A stretch of DNA of 64,000 bases. Origin: Antennarius striatus (Eukaryota > Chordata > Actinopteri > Lophiiformes > Antennariidae). The DNA is taken from assembly GCF_040054535.1 (NCBI RefSeq), contig NC_090778.1, positions 8,688,001 through 8,752,000 of the forward strand, in the 5' to 3' direction. This document shows, piece by piece, positions 1 to 12,329 of the stretch. The notes under the pieces are model-generated. The model saw nothing but the letters and a program-made list of their open reading frames with translations. It did not search any database and was not told the origin of the DNA. Each line of letters starts with the position of its first letter. Within the stretch, counting starts at the first letter, position 1. The position numbers and the translations under genes were made by a program.

Positions 1-1552
1 ACAATGTGACCTGCTTTGTAAATACAACCCCTACTGTTTGTATATATGAATGTGAGTTTTTAATATACTTATATATATAATATATAAACATGTTAATATG
101 TTTTGAATTTGTGAAGCTCAATAATGGCTAAACAATCATATTTATAATATATCTCTGAAGTAGCTTTATATTAAAATCACTCAGATGTATAGGCTGTATA
201 AATATCAAAAATTAACTACACTTGTCTATAACGCAGTATGTTGATACTATATAATCCCTATTTAAATATAACCACACATGGACTAGATAGTAATTCCTCT
301 TTTTAAAAGATAAATATCTTGCATAATTTAATAATACTCTGTTTTACTGGATTACTGTCCACCCGTTGAGAGCTTGATATGAAGACTGTCTGCCGTTCAA
401 CTTCCTGCTGTTGTACATCTGTTGGGTTTTGGCTGGATTCCCAGCTAGGGGACAGGACAAGATGGTCAATATGATAATGCCTACATATTATGTTATCATT
501 CTTAACAAGGAGGAATTTCTTACACTCAAGCAAAAAGGTGATGTAAATGGTTATGGATGATCCTCAAAGAAAATTTTCATAATCAGATTGTGAATGTCTT
601 CCTCTTCTATGATAATTAAAGCCTCCAATGTAATTTTTATATAATCAATATAGTAATAGTTCCAGAGAATACACTAAAGCTTTTAGGCTAATTCAGTTAC
701 TATCTGGGCTGGTAAAGGAACTCTGTGTTAAAATCAGTTGACACATCATTATGATGACAGCCAACCCACGATTTACCTGGACCCGTTTTACCCATCAGTA
801 AACTTAAATCAGCTCATCAAGCTAGAAAAGACATGTATGAATCTATTTAATACTGACATTAAGAGTTCCTCCGCTGTAAAAGTCTACAGTTCCACCTGCA
901 AAGCTGCACTGAAGGTGATTAGCTTTTTCTTATTACCAACCAACACATTATTTCTAATGGTACTTGAGGAGCATGCTTGGGGCAGGATAATGAGAGCCGT
1001 ATAAAATAATGATTTTGTCTTGGTTAAATTTATACGGTGCCCGGACAGAATTAAAACCTCAGCATTTTGCTGAGCCATACAGTCTACAGAAAAATCCCTG
1101 CATACAAAACTAGATGAAGCAACAGATGTGAAAGTTAATGATCAGGACACTGAGACGTCTGATGCTAACTGCATCAAACGCACAACAAATAATCTGTAAA
1201 TGTTTTAGGGAATAATGTTGAGTTCTTTATGACGACACCAGATTAAGATGTTTTTGGAACACAAATGTCTGAAGTCAACTCAGGAACGTTGAGGCCATAC
1301 AAAAACCACAGGAATGTAATATTGATATGATTGTGTCTCACAAACAAAAGCCACAATGTATTGCAGATCAATCCAGGCTTTGACACAATGAATGCGACCT
1401 CCTCAGCTGATCAGATGAATTTGAGAATATGACAGTCCAACAAAAGCATCAAAAAAAATTAAAAAAAGATGTCTCTTTGGAAGAAGCTTACATTTTGCAT
1501 GTGGTTGAAACAAGAGGCCAAAACAGACAGGCCAAAGGCCAACTATATTATG
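1..1552. other. AT-rich intergenic sequence
   Basis: No exon, transposon end or tandem array is recognisable. The short reading frames have no family resemblance and no splice context. Confidence 0.5.
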
Positions 1553-1600
1553 ATGTGTGTGTGTCTCTCTCTCTCCCTCTCTATTTCTCTCTCTTTCTCT

Positions 1601-1666
<66 letters not shown>
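1553..1666. repeat. Compound (TG/TC)n then (TA)n microsatellite
   Basis: A pyrimidine-rich TC tract at about 1561-1606 runs directly into about 30 TA units at 1607-1666. The dinucleotide reading frames across it are artefacts. Confidence 0.95.
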
Positions 1667-1668
<2 letters not shown>

Positions 1669-1683
1669 ACACACATATACACA

Positions 1684-2322
1684 TACCATATTTTTCGGAT
1701 TATAAATCGCAGTTTTTTTCATAGTTTGGCCAGGGGTGCGACTTCTACTCTGGTGCGACTTATGTGTGAAATTATTAACACATTATTATATCATTTCACA
1801 TGTTATTTTCACACTAAACCGCAAGAGGGCGCTCTAGGGCTGTGTTGATAATTTCAACATTGCCGGTAACTGACGATGAGTCTTAACGTAAGTGACATAG
1901 AAGAGGAAGCGGCGCATCGTCTACCTCCCGAGTTGGGGGAGTTGTTTAAAAGTGACACCAAGGATGAAGATTTCATTAGATTTAGTGATTTGGAGTGAAA
2001 ACTGATAGTTTGGTAAACTTGTTAGCATGTTCTTTATGCTAGAGTTATCTGAATAACTCTTAACATGTTACGCCAGGCATGTCAGTCATGTAACGTTCGT
2101 ATACCGTACACTTATTCAGCCTGTTGTTCTCTTTTTTAATTTTAAATTGCCTTTCAAGATGACATGTATGTTTTTGGTGTTGGATTTTATCAAATAAATT
2201 TCCCCCAAAAATGCGATTTATACTTCAGTGCGACTTATATATGTGTTTTTCTTCTTAATTATGCATTTTTTGGCTGGTGCGATTAATAATCCGGAGCGAT
2301 TTATTATCCGAAAAATTCAGTA
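1684..2322. mobile_element. TA-flanked non-autonomous DNA transposon, copy 1 of the 'ataaggcgcacc' type
   Basis: Imperfect terminal inverted repeats face each other: the left end begins after TA at 1684-1685 and reads atttttcggattataaatcg, and the right end read in reverse gives atttttcggataataaatcg. TA lies outside both ends (1684-1685 and 2321-2322), as in the Tc1/mariner superfamily. Subterminal 'ggtgcgactta' motifs recur on both sides. A 40-codon open stretch at 1876-1998 ends in an acidic tail (EDFIRFSDLE) and may be the last part of a transposase; a pogo-like origin is an inference. Related elements lie at 12330-16752 and 58768-58990. Confidence 0.7.
1876..1998 (+). pseudogene. Possible transposase C-terminal remnant, 40 aa
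   Basis: The reading frame runs from ATG at 1876 to TGA at 1996-1998 inside the TA-flanked element. The encoded peptide is acidic, with segments HRLPPELGELF and KDEDFIRFSDLE. It looks like the tail of a transposase, with the catalytic part lost. No DDE motif is present, so the assignment rests on position and composition only. Confidence 0.35.
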
Positions 2323-2374
2323 TACACTCACACAGAGGGCCTGAAAACATGCAGGTTGGGGAAATAGTGATGGG

Positions 2375-2530
2375 AAGTCACAGGCAGCCAAATAGCACCC
2401 TCAGAGCAGCTTATGGGTTCAGTGCCTTGCTCAAGTGCACATTGGGAATGCTCAAGAGGTGGACTGACACCTCTCCAGCTTCCAAGTCAGGGCCTAGTGA
2501 ACTGAGCTGCTGCCGTCACAGCAGCAATTT
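2375..2530 (+). repeat. Dispersed fish repeat ('gccttgctcaag ... aggtg' type), old copy
   Basis: The block cagtgccttgctcaagtgc followed by ggaatgctcaagaggtggac and acacctctccagc matches, at lower identity, the repeat at 22360-22600. In the better copy the same order is followed by a B-box-like gaaccggccacc and an AGTAGACTGGACTACTGC segment. No ends or target duplications are clear here. Confidence 0.55.
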
Positions 2531-4205
2531 GAAAAATGATATGTTATGAAAGATTTAAACAATAATTTGGAGGTAAAGGAATAATGATATTTGCCTCCAA
2601 ATTACTGTTATAAGGTAGGCATTACAGTGAATTTACTGAAGTATAACTTTAGTAAGATTCCATTCCTAAAAATCAACCAACTCCAAATCTGCCTTAAAAC
2701 TGCTCCTCAGATCCCTTTCCTACATTAGCCACTGTGGCCTCATATGACCACAGATATTAAATTAACCACCTTGGAAAAATATCGGTGTAAAATCTTTTTA
2801 TTACGTTACAATATTGTGCCTGGTACTACATTAATGTCATGTGAGAGTTATTATCGGACAGATGCTGACTTTTAAAGGCAGTGAGCTTCATGCTTAATGA
2901 CATGTAAACGCCTGAAAAGACGAACTACATGGACACCTCCCATCAGCTCAAGCCACATTCTTAGCATTTAGTTATTTATCTAAAACCCCTAGCAACCTGG
3001 CAATCATAAAATGGTTTTCTGTGCAGTAAGTCTAATATTCACATCTTGTAATCACTGAAATCTTGCCCATTTGTCCATCCATTGTCCATGCAGTAATCAT
3101 TAGAATACCATGTCACACATCCCCAAAAGAAGCTCCACTGCTTCCTTAAATCTAAAGACAGCTTTCCTAACAGTCTAAATATCCACCTTCTACACTCTCC
3201 CTCAAAATGAGAACTCTTTGGCATAGTCTTAAATCTTAATCAATGAACTCTGCTCATATTTGGACTCACTCACTGGACTTTTTTTTTTTTTTTTTTTACT
3301 CAAGAGTTTGGTCCTTGCAACAAAATGTTTTTCTTACTCTGTGAATGTTTCGTTGAAGACTACGAGATTGAAACAAAAAGGTGGAACACCAGAGAGAGAG
3401 AGAAAGATGTCTGATTGCACAAGGCTAGGGTTAAATTTGAACCAGGTCAGCAGTTTATATGAAAGACTGATACTAGATGTGATGTAATGTTTGTACCTCT
3501 GCAGAAATTTTTATAATGAAGCCCATACAGTATATCACCTCTGTGCTATATGGCACACAAACACACAGTTGTATGATCATTACAATATTGGGGAATAAAA
3601 GCACACTAAACACAAACTGGTACCAGACAACAGACACTCAGTGAAGTGTTGATGTTTTGCCTGTTGCTTTATTAATGAAATGTTTTTTTCTGGATATTAA
3701 ATAAACATTCACTTCTGCTGTTGTTCTTATGCTATCAGAGTTTTCCTTTATTTGTTCATGACTACAAGTTTTTCAGGTCCAGCTGAAGACAGACACATTA
3801 GCAAATGTAAAGACTTCAGAAGGTTAAGATCTGAAGACGTATTGCATCCAATGAGAGTGAAACCAAAACACCATTTGCTTTATGAAATTATCTTTTGGCT
3901 ATTTTTGAGGAGTGAACAATCTTTAAAGAAGCAGATTGTGACATGTTGAAGCAAAATTTCTAAATAGAGCAGAAATATTTTGTCATTGAGAGACTTTATG
4001 TGCTTCCTCTTATTTTGATTCCTTCTTTTATTATGAAAAGATACCTTCATTAAAGTAAATATTCTAAAAATGATTTTCCTAATGTCAAGTGGCAATCGAT
4101 GCCTACAAATATATTTCTGCTGAAAAAATATTTATGTTGTGGGTTTTTTTTTTCCAATTTTGCATTAAATATGCCATTTAAAAACATTTTATGTCTTTTG
4201 TTTAA
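2531..4205. other. Intergenic sequence with a T-tract
   Basis: Nothing recognisable apart from a run of about 18 T at 3279-3297. Small frames at 3039-3224, 3260-3487 and 3752-4095 have no recognisable domain. Confidence 0.45.
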
Positions 4206-4214
4206 TCAACCTAC

Positions 4215-4336
4215 GATGCACTGACAACACACCCAGAGCGTCTCCCCGCTTAATGCCAGTAAGTCCACTGTGACACCTGTCAGCCCGCGGAAGTGGAAGA
4301 AGCGATTCAGAAAATGAATGAATGAATGAATGAATA
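4215..4336 (+). mobile_element. tRNA-derived SINE, 3' end only, with (ATGA)n tail
   Basis: The segment cagcccgcggaagtggaag then cgattcagaaaatgaatgaa has the shape of the SINE 3' end that is more complete at 27449-27833. It ends in five or six ATGA units, the usual short-repeat tail. The tRNA-like head is missing. Confidence 0.5.
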
Positions 4337-7232
4337 TTTAATCGACAACAACAACAAAAAATTTGAAGTTTGCATAGATCTGATTTCATCAGTAGATTAT
4401 TTTTGGACACTCAGGCACAGTAATGAGCACCTTCCACATATTTAATGTTACATGATATACTAAGCAGTAGACATTAGACACTGGTTAACATAGTTAAATA
4501 TAGTTCAGTTTGGTTTGCTTTGTTTAATTTTAATGAGTTTTTCCTCCCAACACATGCTCTCATGGTTTAATCGATACAACACATTGATACGGTATTTAAT
4601 CATTTCTACTGGTTCTTCCATGACAGGAAACTTCCCAGGTTTTGTCACACTTAGATGGACCTAGACTAGGCTCAAGTGAGGATGCTATGTTTGTCTAAGT
4701 ACTAGTTGAAGTGATATTGTTTAGTCTTCCGTGCTTTATACTCACATCTACATAATTATGCCACATTCATATTTTACAGAAATTGGCAAGCCCCAAATGA
4801 CATACAGTGGGTCTGGATATTTCTTCTTTCTTTTTTGCTCAGAAACCTTGTGACTGGTTGTAAGGACACTGCAAGAGATCTCTAGCCGATTTCAACAAGT
4901 CACTTATTGCTGTGAGTTATTGTGATTGCAAGCATTTGTTGTTTATGAGCTGATCGTGTGAATCGATGCATGCAGACATCAGAGCTTCCTAACCTGGGGT
5001 CAGAGAGTTTATTGCCTTGAAAGCAGCGTGGCAGACACCCCCCCACACACACACACACCGCAGTAATAGCTGCTATTTCTCCTGTGCTTATTTTACTCAC
5101 TTTACAACCATCACACAAGGCGCTTTGTGCACTCCCCTCTAATTCTACTGACATTCACATCCCATTCCCACTTATTATTATGTTCTGTTAATGTTTATCA
5201 TTTCAGTTATTTATGTTAAATTGTGCTCTTTAATCTTTGGAAATGTCATGTCTCTCATATTTGTCATGGCATAAGAGCCAGGCTGTGACACTGAGCTCAG
5301 CTTAAGCTGTTGGCGATAACTTCATCTTTCACGAGAAAGTGGTGTTAATTTTTGCTGGTGGAAAGAAAACAAATATTGGCACCTTTTTGTCACTTTGGTT
5401 ATTCTATATTTAAATCTTTATAAAAACGCTACTTTTGAGTACACAGAATAGCCGTAACTGACTAGAAGTAGGCGCTTTGTGTCCCTGTCATGTTACCATA
5501 TGTTTTTTTAATGCATACTGACACAAACCATCTCTGTCTCAGATATGTGATGTTCTAAATGTGACTGGAGGACATAGACAGTTTACATGCTGTTACGTGA
5601 CACCTAGTTCCATCAACCAATTCAAATGCTGCTAATCAAAACCTGTCTTCAGAAAATAAGCTGTTTGTTTGTTGCTGCTGATCCACAACTGGGGCCGACC
5701 TGACAGGATGCCTCAGAAACTGTGGGAGCTTAGAGATAATTTAGTTTGCTGTTTCCTGAGCTCGTATTTGAAGCAGCATCTTTTTTTATCCATCAATTGC
5801 TCCGAGCATCGCTTCACCTTGAGCCGTTCTCTTGTCGTTTTGGAAATAACACCTCATCATTAGCGGCTGCGATGTTTGTGTTTGTTTTTTGGTAAGACAG
5901 AAACATGCAAATGCTGCTGGTGAAGATGGTATCAGTTGGAGGTCCAGATCCCACCGGTATTTTTAGCGATGCGAGGGAAGCCAGAAGGTGTTGGATTATG
6001 CAACATGGGCACATACTCCCCCCACCCACTCCCCACTACCCACCAGCCCTCATTGATGACAGTTTGTCATCTCATATCAGTACCTAAGACCATGATGCAC
6101 CAGAGCATGGATGTTCTCCAGCTGCAGGTTATTCACAATCTTGCACCAACACAAGCACCTCTGTCATCAACTCAGAGGATGAAGGACAATCACACGATGA
6201 AGATGAAAAGGCTTTATATATAAAATGACTTGACTGCCATCAGTGGTTACATTTTATCTGCTATTGATTTCTAATTGCTCGACAGGAAATGGTATCTGGG
6301 CTTTTAGAAACTACAGCACACAAACTCAGAATTAATTGCATTAAAAATTACTTTAAGCTGGATTTTACACAAACAGGCCTGATTACCAGCCCTGTTAAAT
6401 CATCATTGATATTTTCAGAGGCATGAAGTTGGCTGATAGGTCTCAGTAACCAAAATCAAAAATAAAGTCCAAAGGAGATGAGGAAGAATGTAATTGAGAT
6501 TCAACAGCAAACGTGAGTTGATCATCAACTAAAGTGCATAAGACAGTTTTGTAACACCAGATGTTCCTAAAGTTTTTCAGGTCTTTTGTCATTTTATAGA
6601 AACCAAATTCTAGTTTTAAGCGACATCTGATGTTACAGCAAAAAACAGTAGCTGCTTCTTCAACAGTATTGTTTTCAATTCTCCTCTTCCTGGTCACATA
6701 AATTGCGAGTTTTGCCTCTCCAGAGATAAAATTTAAAAGCTGCCACTTTCTTTGATTGGATTGATTGTACCCGGCACCGTAGATGAATTTCCTGATACAA
6801 AAATTTTCACTGAAACAATCAGAACGATCATTTTAATCAACTGATGAAGGTTGTTTAAAAAACAGTCTGGGAGGTTTTATAAAAGTTATCTGTAAGACTG
6901 TGAGACCCTACAGATCCCCAGTGAGACACATCATCTACAAAGACGAGCGTATCTACAACATTCTCCCTCATGAAATTCCTCTTCTTTTTTATCTCACTTT
7001 CACATTATTGTGAAAGTGAATCAGTGGAAAAAACCACAAAAAAATCAAGGACAAGTTTAAATGATAGATTATTAAATAGTGGAAACGAAAAAACTAAAAT
7101 AACTCAGGAGTACTTTGGATTTAAAGCATTTGAAAACTTGTAGTAAGAAACTTTTATTTGTATTTAATTTCTTTTTTCACCCTTGAGTCATCAAATCCAC
7201 TAACTCCAGGGCCTAGTCTGCAGGCTTTGGGT
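4337..7232. other. Intergenic sequence with short hairpins
   Basis: No gene or clear transposon is seen. A short (CA)n lies near 5041-5058. A 9-bp inverted repeat, cactttcac ... gtgaaagtg, lies near 6991-7014. Confidence 0.45.
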
Positions 7233-7245
7233 ATGTGACTATAGG

Positions 7246-8372
7246 CTTTCTGTGTTACTTAATGTTCTTTTTTGTTATTAAGTTAATAACAAAATGCACG
7301 TAAAGTGTGGCTTCTTTACGTGCATTCACTCTGTCTGTTTTTGCTTTTTTGTATACGTACGTCTTCACGTTCAGTTAGCGACGCTTACATCGCAGTTGCG
7401 TTCAGTAGTCGGCGGAGATGAGGAGGCACTATTGAGGTGGGAAACTGCGGAGGAAAAAGCCGCACTGGCGAATCTCACATGGTAGCATGGGATCACCCCA
7501 GTGAGAACCTCAGAGTAACATCTAGCTCGGTATCTCACTAATATTCCTTGTTCATTTTGTTATAGGGTTCTGGATTGAGTGTAAATTAAGTGGTCAACCA
7601 TGAAGGATATTAACTACCACAATTGCCACCTCTGGTTTTTTGGTTAATTAAGCAGCTTTCTTTCATTGAGAGTAAAGCTAAAAATCATTAACCCCCACTT
7701 CTACTCTGATAACTTTTCTACAGTCCCTGCTATGGAAGCTAATTGATAGAAAATCAAAATGGAAATGAGTACAGTATTGTTGGGGGGTGGAGAGTTTTTT
7801 CCACACAAGACACTGCCGCTGTTTTTGTGCTGCTCGACAGGTGGGGAACAATTGTGGAAGACAGGAAATCCAAAGGCCTGGAAATCCCGCCCCCACTTCT
7901 GCAGCTACAGCACAATTTGGACTGTAAATTCTATCTGGCCTATCTGCCACTCTCTCTCTCTGTCTCTCTCTCTTTTCTTTGCCCTGTCTCTATCCCCAGT
8001 ATGTTTCCTTTCCCACCCAGACTCGGGAGGCGGATGACAGCCCTCCAGAGTCTGGGTCCTGTACGGAGTTTCTTCCTCAATTAGAAAGTTTTTCCCTGCC
8101 ACTGTTACTTATGCTTACTCTGGAGGGTCCCCGTGGGTTCTGTTGGGTTTCACCACAACAAACCTATTCGGGATAGGATGAGACGGCGGCTCGTGCACAC
8201 CCAGCGACTCCTCTCTCTCCCGCTACAGCAGTTCTTTTTGTGTTTTTTTTTTACTTTTTACACAGTCCTCTCAGACCCACAGTCTCGGAGGACTATAATT
8301 TCATCTGTACTGTATGCCGTGTATATATGGTACATTTGACAATAAAGTTGAAATGACATGACATGACATGAC
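7246..8372 (+). mobile_element. LINE 3' region inserted with 13-bp target duplication
   Basis: The block is flanked by direct repeats atgtgactatagg at 7233-7245 and 8373-8385. Its right end is an AATAAA-type signal (gacaataaagttgaaatgac) followed by (ATGAC)n, the usual arrangement for a non-LTR tail. The body at 7800-8160 (ggcctggaaatcccgccccc; gagtttcttcctcaatt; tatgcttactctggaggg) is shared with the 3' untranslated part of the L2-like LINE at 46430-46760. The two elements end differently, so they may share a mosaic 3' UTR. No reverse transcriptase remains. Confidence 0.7.
7274..7326. repeat. Two adjacent hairpin-forming inverted repeats
   Basis: A 6-bp stem, gttatt ... aataac, with a 5-nt loop spans 7274-7290. 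It is followed at once by a perfect 13-bp stem aatgcacgtaaag (7293-7305) with ctttacgtgcatt (7314-7326) and an 8-nt loop. Both lie near the left end of the LINE-tail insertion. Confidence 0.8.
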
Positions 8373-8375
8373 ATG

Positions 8376-8456
8376 TGACTATAGGATTTGAATATGCGAC
8401 TGTAGGCTTTGAATATGTGACTGTGGGCTTTGGATATGTGACTTCAGCGCCCTCTG
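8376..8456 (+). repeat. About 21-bp minisatellite, 3-4 units
   Basis: Units of the form gtgactataggctttgaatat repeat with a few changes. A further partial unit, ggctttgggtatgtgactat, lies at 7224-7243 on the other side of the LINE-tail insertion, so the insertion appears to have landed in this small array. Confidence 0.7.
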
Positions 8457-8489
8457 CTGGTGAATCTACAGGTGAAGCGAGGTTGATGC

Positions 8490-8850
8490 AACATCAGAAT
8501 CAGAATCAGAAAAAGTTTTATTGCCAAGTACAGTAAAGTTTACCATACAAGGAACTTGACGCGGTGTCAGTGCATTAAAAGGTGGAAGAGAAGAAATAAG
8601 GAATAATAAGGAAAAAGGAATAAGGAATAAATAAAAAAATTTAAAGTATTTACAATTTGCAATTTACATTATGGTGAGATGAGAGTTGGTGAACATGGTG
8701 TTCCTCCTTGGCGTCACAGCATCAGTGTTTGGAGCCTTTTGGAAAAATCTGACCTCCTGAAATTTGTTGATTTGTATTCAGAGAAATTTCTGCCCTGAGG
8801 TTCCTGTATAAGTTCCTCCTTTTACTTTGTCATTTTAGATCATAATGTTT
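8490..8850 (-). mobile_element. Retroposon 3' end with (ATTCTG)n tail, minus strand
   Basis: On the plus strand the block opens with three cagaat units and then agttttattgccaagtaca. On the minus strand this is a TTGGCAATAAAACT signal followed by (TTCTGA)n. The AATAAA plus short-repeat tail marks the 3' end of a retroposed element. No coding part is recognisable. Confidence 0.5.
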
Positions 8851-9680
8851 TCGAAGAAGTAGAAGAAGCATATAAATGTTACGACACCTAAATTTGTGGT
8901 GAAATCAGTGGTCAGGATTATTTTGTAGTGAAAAATGTCCATCCTTGACCCTACGCCATTTATTCATACAAGTTTGAATAGAAACACAAAGAGTGAAGTA
9001 GATGAGGAAGAAACCTTTACAAATAAGGGAAGGAGGAATAAAGGGGCAGAGCAAAGGTGGGAAAGTCATGCAATGATGGGTTTACAAATGTATAAATGAC
9101 AGAAGAAATACAAAAGGCAATGAAAAATTGAAGGAAAACAAATTGAAGGAGAATCCATTAAAAAGAGGAAAGAGGTAGAGGAAATGAAGATGTTGAGAAA
9201 ACCCTATAAATATAAAACAATAACTCTTGGGAAGAAAAGAATGAATGGTTTATTGTAGAATGTGTGGGTTTTAACCACCAGATGGCAGCAGACCAGGCTG
9301 ATCTGAGCTCAGCTGTGGCAGAAACACTGACGGCTTTGTCTCAGTGAAAAAGAAAATGAACAAAATACGCTGTTGTCTCTGCCAAACATTTGAGTTCATG
9401 CAGGATGTTGTCACACGGTGTTAAGATCCATTTTAATCACAGCCTCAGTTAATCTCTGAACTTTACAGGGGCCTTGAACAGATTCCCAAACAGTTTCAGC
9501 GCGCTGCAAACAAAAAAGTCATTGTGCTTGTCACAAGGAAGCTTTGAGGTTCTCACAAACAAACAATTAAATAAATAAGATGCGGCTGACATCGCAAAGA
9601 CAAGCTTCAAGAATAACATCTTGAACAGAACAGTAGCCAGACAAGAGTCAGTTAACAGCAAGTTAAATTTACAAGATAGC

Positions 9681-9734
9681 ATCCGGAAATGTTTGGGATG
9701 TTAACAGCTGTTAACATCCCAAACATTTCCGGAT
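9681..9734. repeat. Perfect 54-bp palindrome
   Basis: The 27 nt at 9681-9707 (starting atccggaaatgtttggg, ending ttaacag) are exactly the reverse complement of the 27 nt at 9708-9734, with no spacer. The last bases merge into the first TTAGGG unit of the adjacent array. Such a sequence could extrude as a cruciform. Confidence 0.97.
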
Positions 9735-10180
9735 TAGGGTTAGGGTTAGGGGTTAGGGTTGAGGTAGGGTTACTGTTAGGGATTAAGGTTAGGGCTATGG
9801 TTAGTGGTTAGGGTAGGACTAGGGTTAGGTTAGGGTAGGGTTAGGGTAGGGTTAGGGTTAGGGTTAGGGTTAGGGTTAGGTTAGGGTTAGGGTAGGGTTA
9901 GGGTTAGGGTTAGGTTTAGGCTAGATTTAGGTTAGGGTTAGGGTTAGGTTTGGGTTAGGGTTAGGGTTAGGGTTAGGGTTAGGGTAGGGTTAAGGTTAGG
10001 TTAGGGTTAGGGTAGGGGTAGGGTTAGGGTTAGGGTTAGGTTTAGGGTAGGTTTAGGGTAGGGTTAGGGTTAGGTTAGGGTTAGGGTTAGGGTTAGGGTA
10101 GGGTAGGGTTAGGTTAGGGTAGGGTTAGGGTTAGGGTTAGGTTAGGTTAGGTTAGGTTAGGGTAGGGTTAGGGTTAGGGT
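9734..10180 (+). repeat. Interstitial telomeric repeat tract (TTAGGG)n
   Basis: About 450 bp of TTAGGG units with common degenerate variants TTAGG, TAGGG and TTTAGGG. Non-telomeric sequence lies on both sides, so this is interstitial and not a chromosome end. The G-rich strand is the plus strand and has many runs able to form G-quadruplexes. Confidence 0.95.
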
Positions 10181-12329
10181 GTAAAATCTTTGTCTAGCTG
10201 CTAGTGAGTTGTTAGAAAATTAAAATCAACTCAAATAAGAAAATAAATGAATAGGGACATTTTCATTCTACAGAATGAAGTCTGAAATTAGGATTTATTT
10301 TAAAGAATCACAACTAATGAGAAGTAAAAAGTGACATTTAGGTTGAAGTTGGAGTTAAATACTTCGGAGATAAATCAGAATATCAATAGGGAATTATACA
10401 GTATATGAAAATCTATTGTTAAGTTCTATAAATCTTTTATGAATGCAGTTTTTTTTCCTGTTTTTTTAGTCTTATGTTGTTGTTACCCTTTAAATTATCC
10501 AACAACAATGCAAAGATTCTGGGTACTTGTGACAGGCATTCAGATCGATCAGTTTATTCATGAACTGAGTACCGTGCAGATTTATCAATAGAAAAATAGT
10601 GAGTTGCTCCTGTATAAGTAGTTGACTTGATGGAGGGTCTGGGTTAGAAGTGGGTGCAGCCTCATTGATGTTCTGGTTGGCGTGTTACTGCTGCTGCACC
10701 TGCAGATCATGGGACATCCTGCTACCAGAGCAGCTGACTCTCTTCAACAAAGGGTTCCTTGATACGGCCAGAACATAAACACCCATCCACCCAGGCTCAC
10801 CTAGCAGTCAGATAACACATCTATTCCTTATTGTTATAATGAAATGTCCTCGTCATTTTCTGAAAACTTTTTCTTTCTCCATGAAGACATCACAAATAAA
10901 CTGGATTATTCCACATGAAGATGACGTCTTCCTCATCTTCCAGATTACTCTTGGTTATAACACTTTTCTGGCAGAAAACTCTTTGGCAAAAATAAAGAAA
11001 GGAAGTCAAAAAGTCACTGATTATTTCTGATGCTTCAACATTTTGATGCATACTTTGAATCTAGAGATTGAACAGCTAAAAAAAATATAATTTATAATAA
11101 TAACCCTTTGCTAATAACCCGTCTTATTGTTTCTTAATGATCACCCACTCTTGGTATTTGATCGTTTTCAATCTTTTGATTCTGGCTGTCGGTAAATCAA
11201 ACCAGATGTAATGTTATAAGAGCAGCTTAGGTGAGTTCATCACCTGCAAAGATGAAGCCCTGCAGCTAAGAATGAGTAAATGTGTGATGGCTTTGAATTT
11301 TGTGATTTCTGCTTCCTGTGCGGCTGTTGTTCACTAATGTTTCTTTCACTGAGGTCACCGGTGAAGTTGATCCTTTCTCTGGTATGTTTTAGTAATGACA
11401 GTGAGTGTCTTTCTGAACGAGTATTTCTATGTTTTCCAGCGTCGTCTCATGACAGTCAGCCGCCAGGATGCTGCACTGGACACTACCTTCACTTGGATCA
11501 GTGACGTGCGGTGAGGTTTATGGCTGATGAGGCACTGACTTCATCATAATCAGATGAAGATGTGAAAAAATATGAACCTACAGTGTAGCTTATTCACCAT
11601 TTAACAAGTAACAGTGACTGGGTTAATTTTAAAGTCTCATAGCAGAATTATTTACACTCTAACACACAAATAAGCACATTTGTTGTTGTTACCTACACAT
11701 TTTTTAAATATATGTTTACTTATAAATGGCGTCCATGCACAGCTCCTTCTGAACAAAAGCATCAAAAAAATTTTTTGAGTTGAGATATGTACTCCATTTT
11801 TATAGTAAGGCAAGGCGAGCGGAAAACAAATGAATGGCTGCACTTGACTCACTGACTATAAATTGTAGTTTACTGTCACTGCTTCTGCGGCTGAGGAAGA
11901 GGAATCCTCGGCCAATCCCTGGGATCACCAGCGCCCCCTACCATGAGGGACGAGAACTGCTTGCCTCACTTTGTGCCTTTTTCCAGCCGTTTCAGGACCA
12001 CTATACTCAAGAAAGACGTTACACACCTGGAGTTGTTGACAAAAAAACCCACTGTACATCGTATACATTAGCTAAATTATGAAAATTTAGTTCATAGAGC
12101 ACATGTGTTTGAACATTTTATTAGCGACATATAGAGAGACAGTATTATGGTCTCACTGTAGGCATGCCAGCACAGCTAATCGAACCATTGCACAATCCAT
12201 GGTGAGGCTTGGCTGGCTGGTGCCTCACCGCAGATTTCTGCTCCGCATTTCAGAGGTAAATGAGAAAATTCGGCTATTTTGAGTAAAAATAATCTAAAAT
12301 TGGTGACGTTCAACGAGAAAAAAACTATA
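10181..12329. other. Intergenic sequence
   Basis: No supported gene or transposon. Short frames at 10839-11030, 11280-11504 and 11834-12082 show no domain and no conserved-looking splice pattern. Confidence 0.45.

Noticed and set aside
9734..10180. True chromosome end
   Set aside because: Unrelated sequence continues on both sides, the repeats are degenerate and genes lie further right, so the tract is interstitial.
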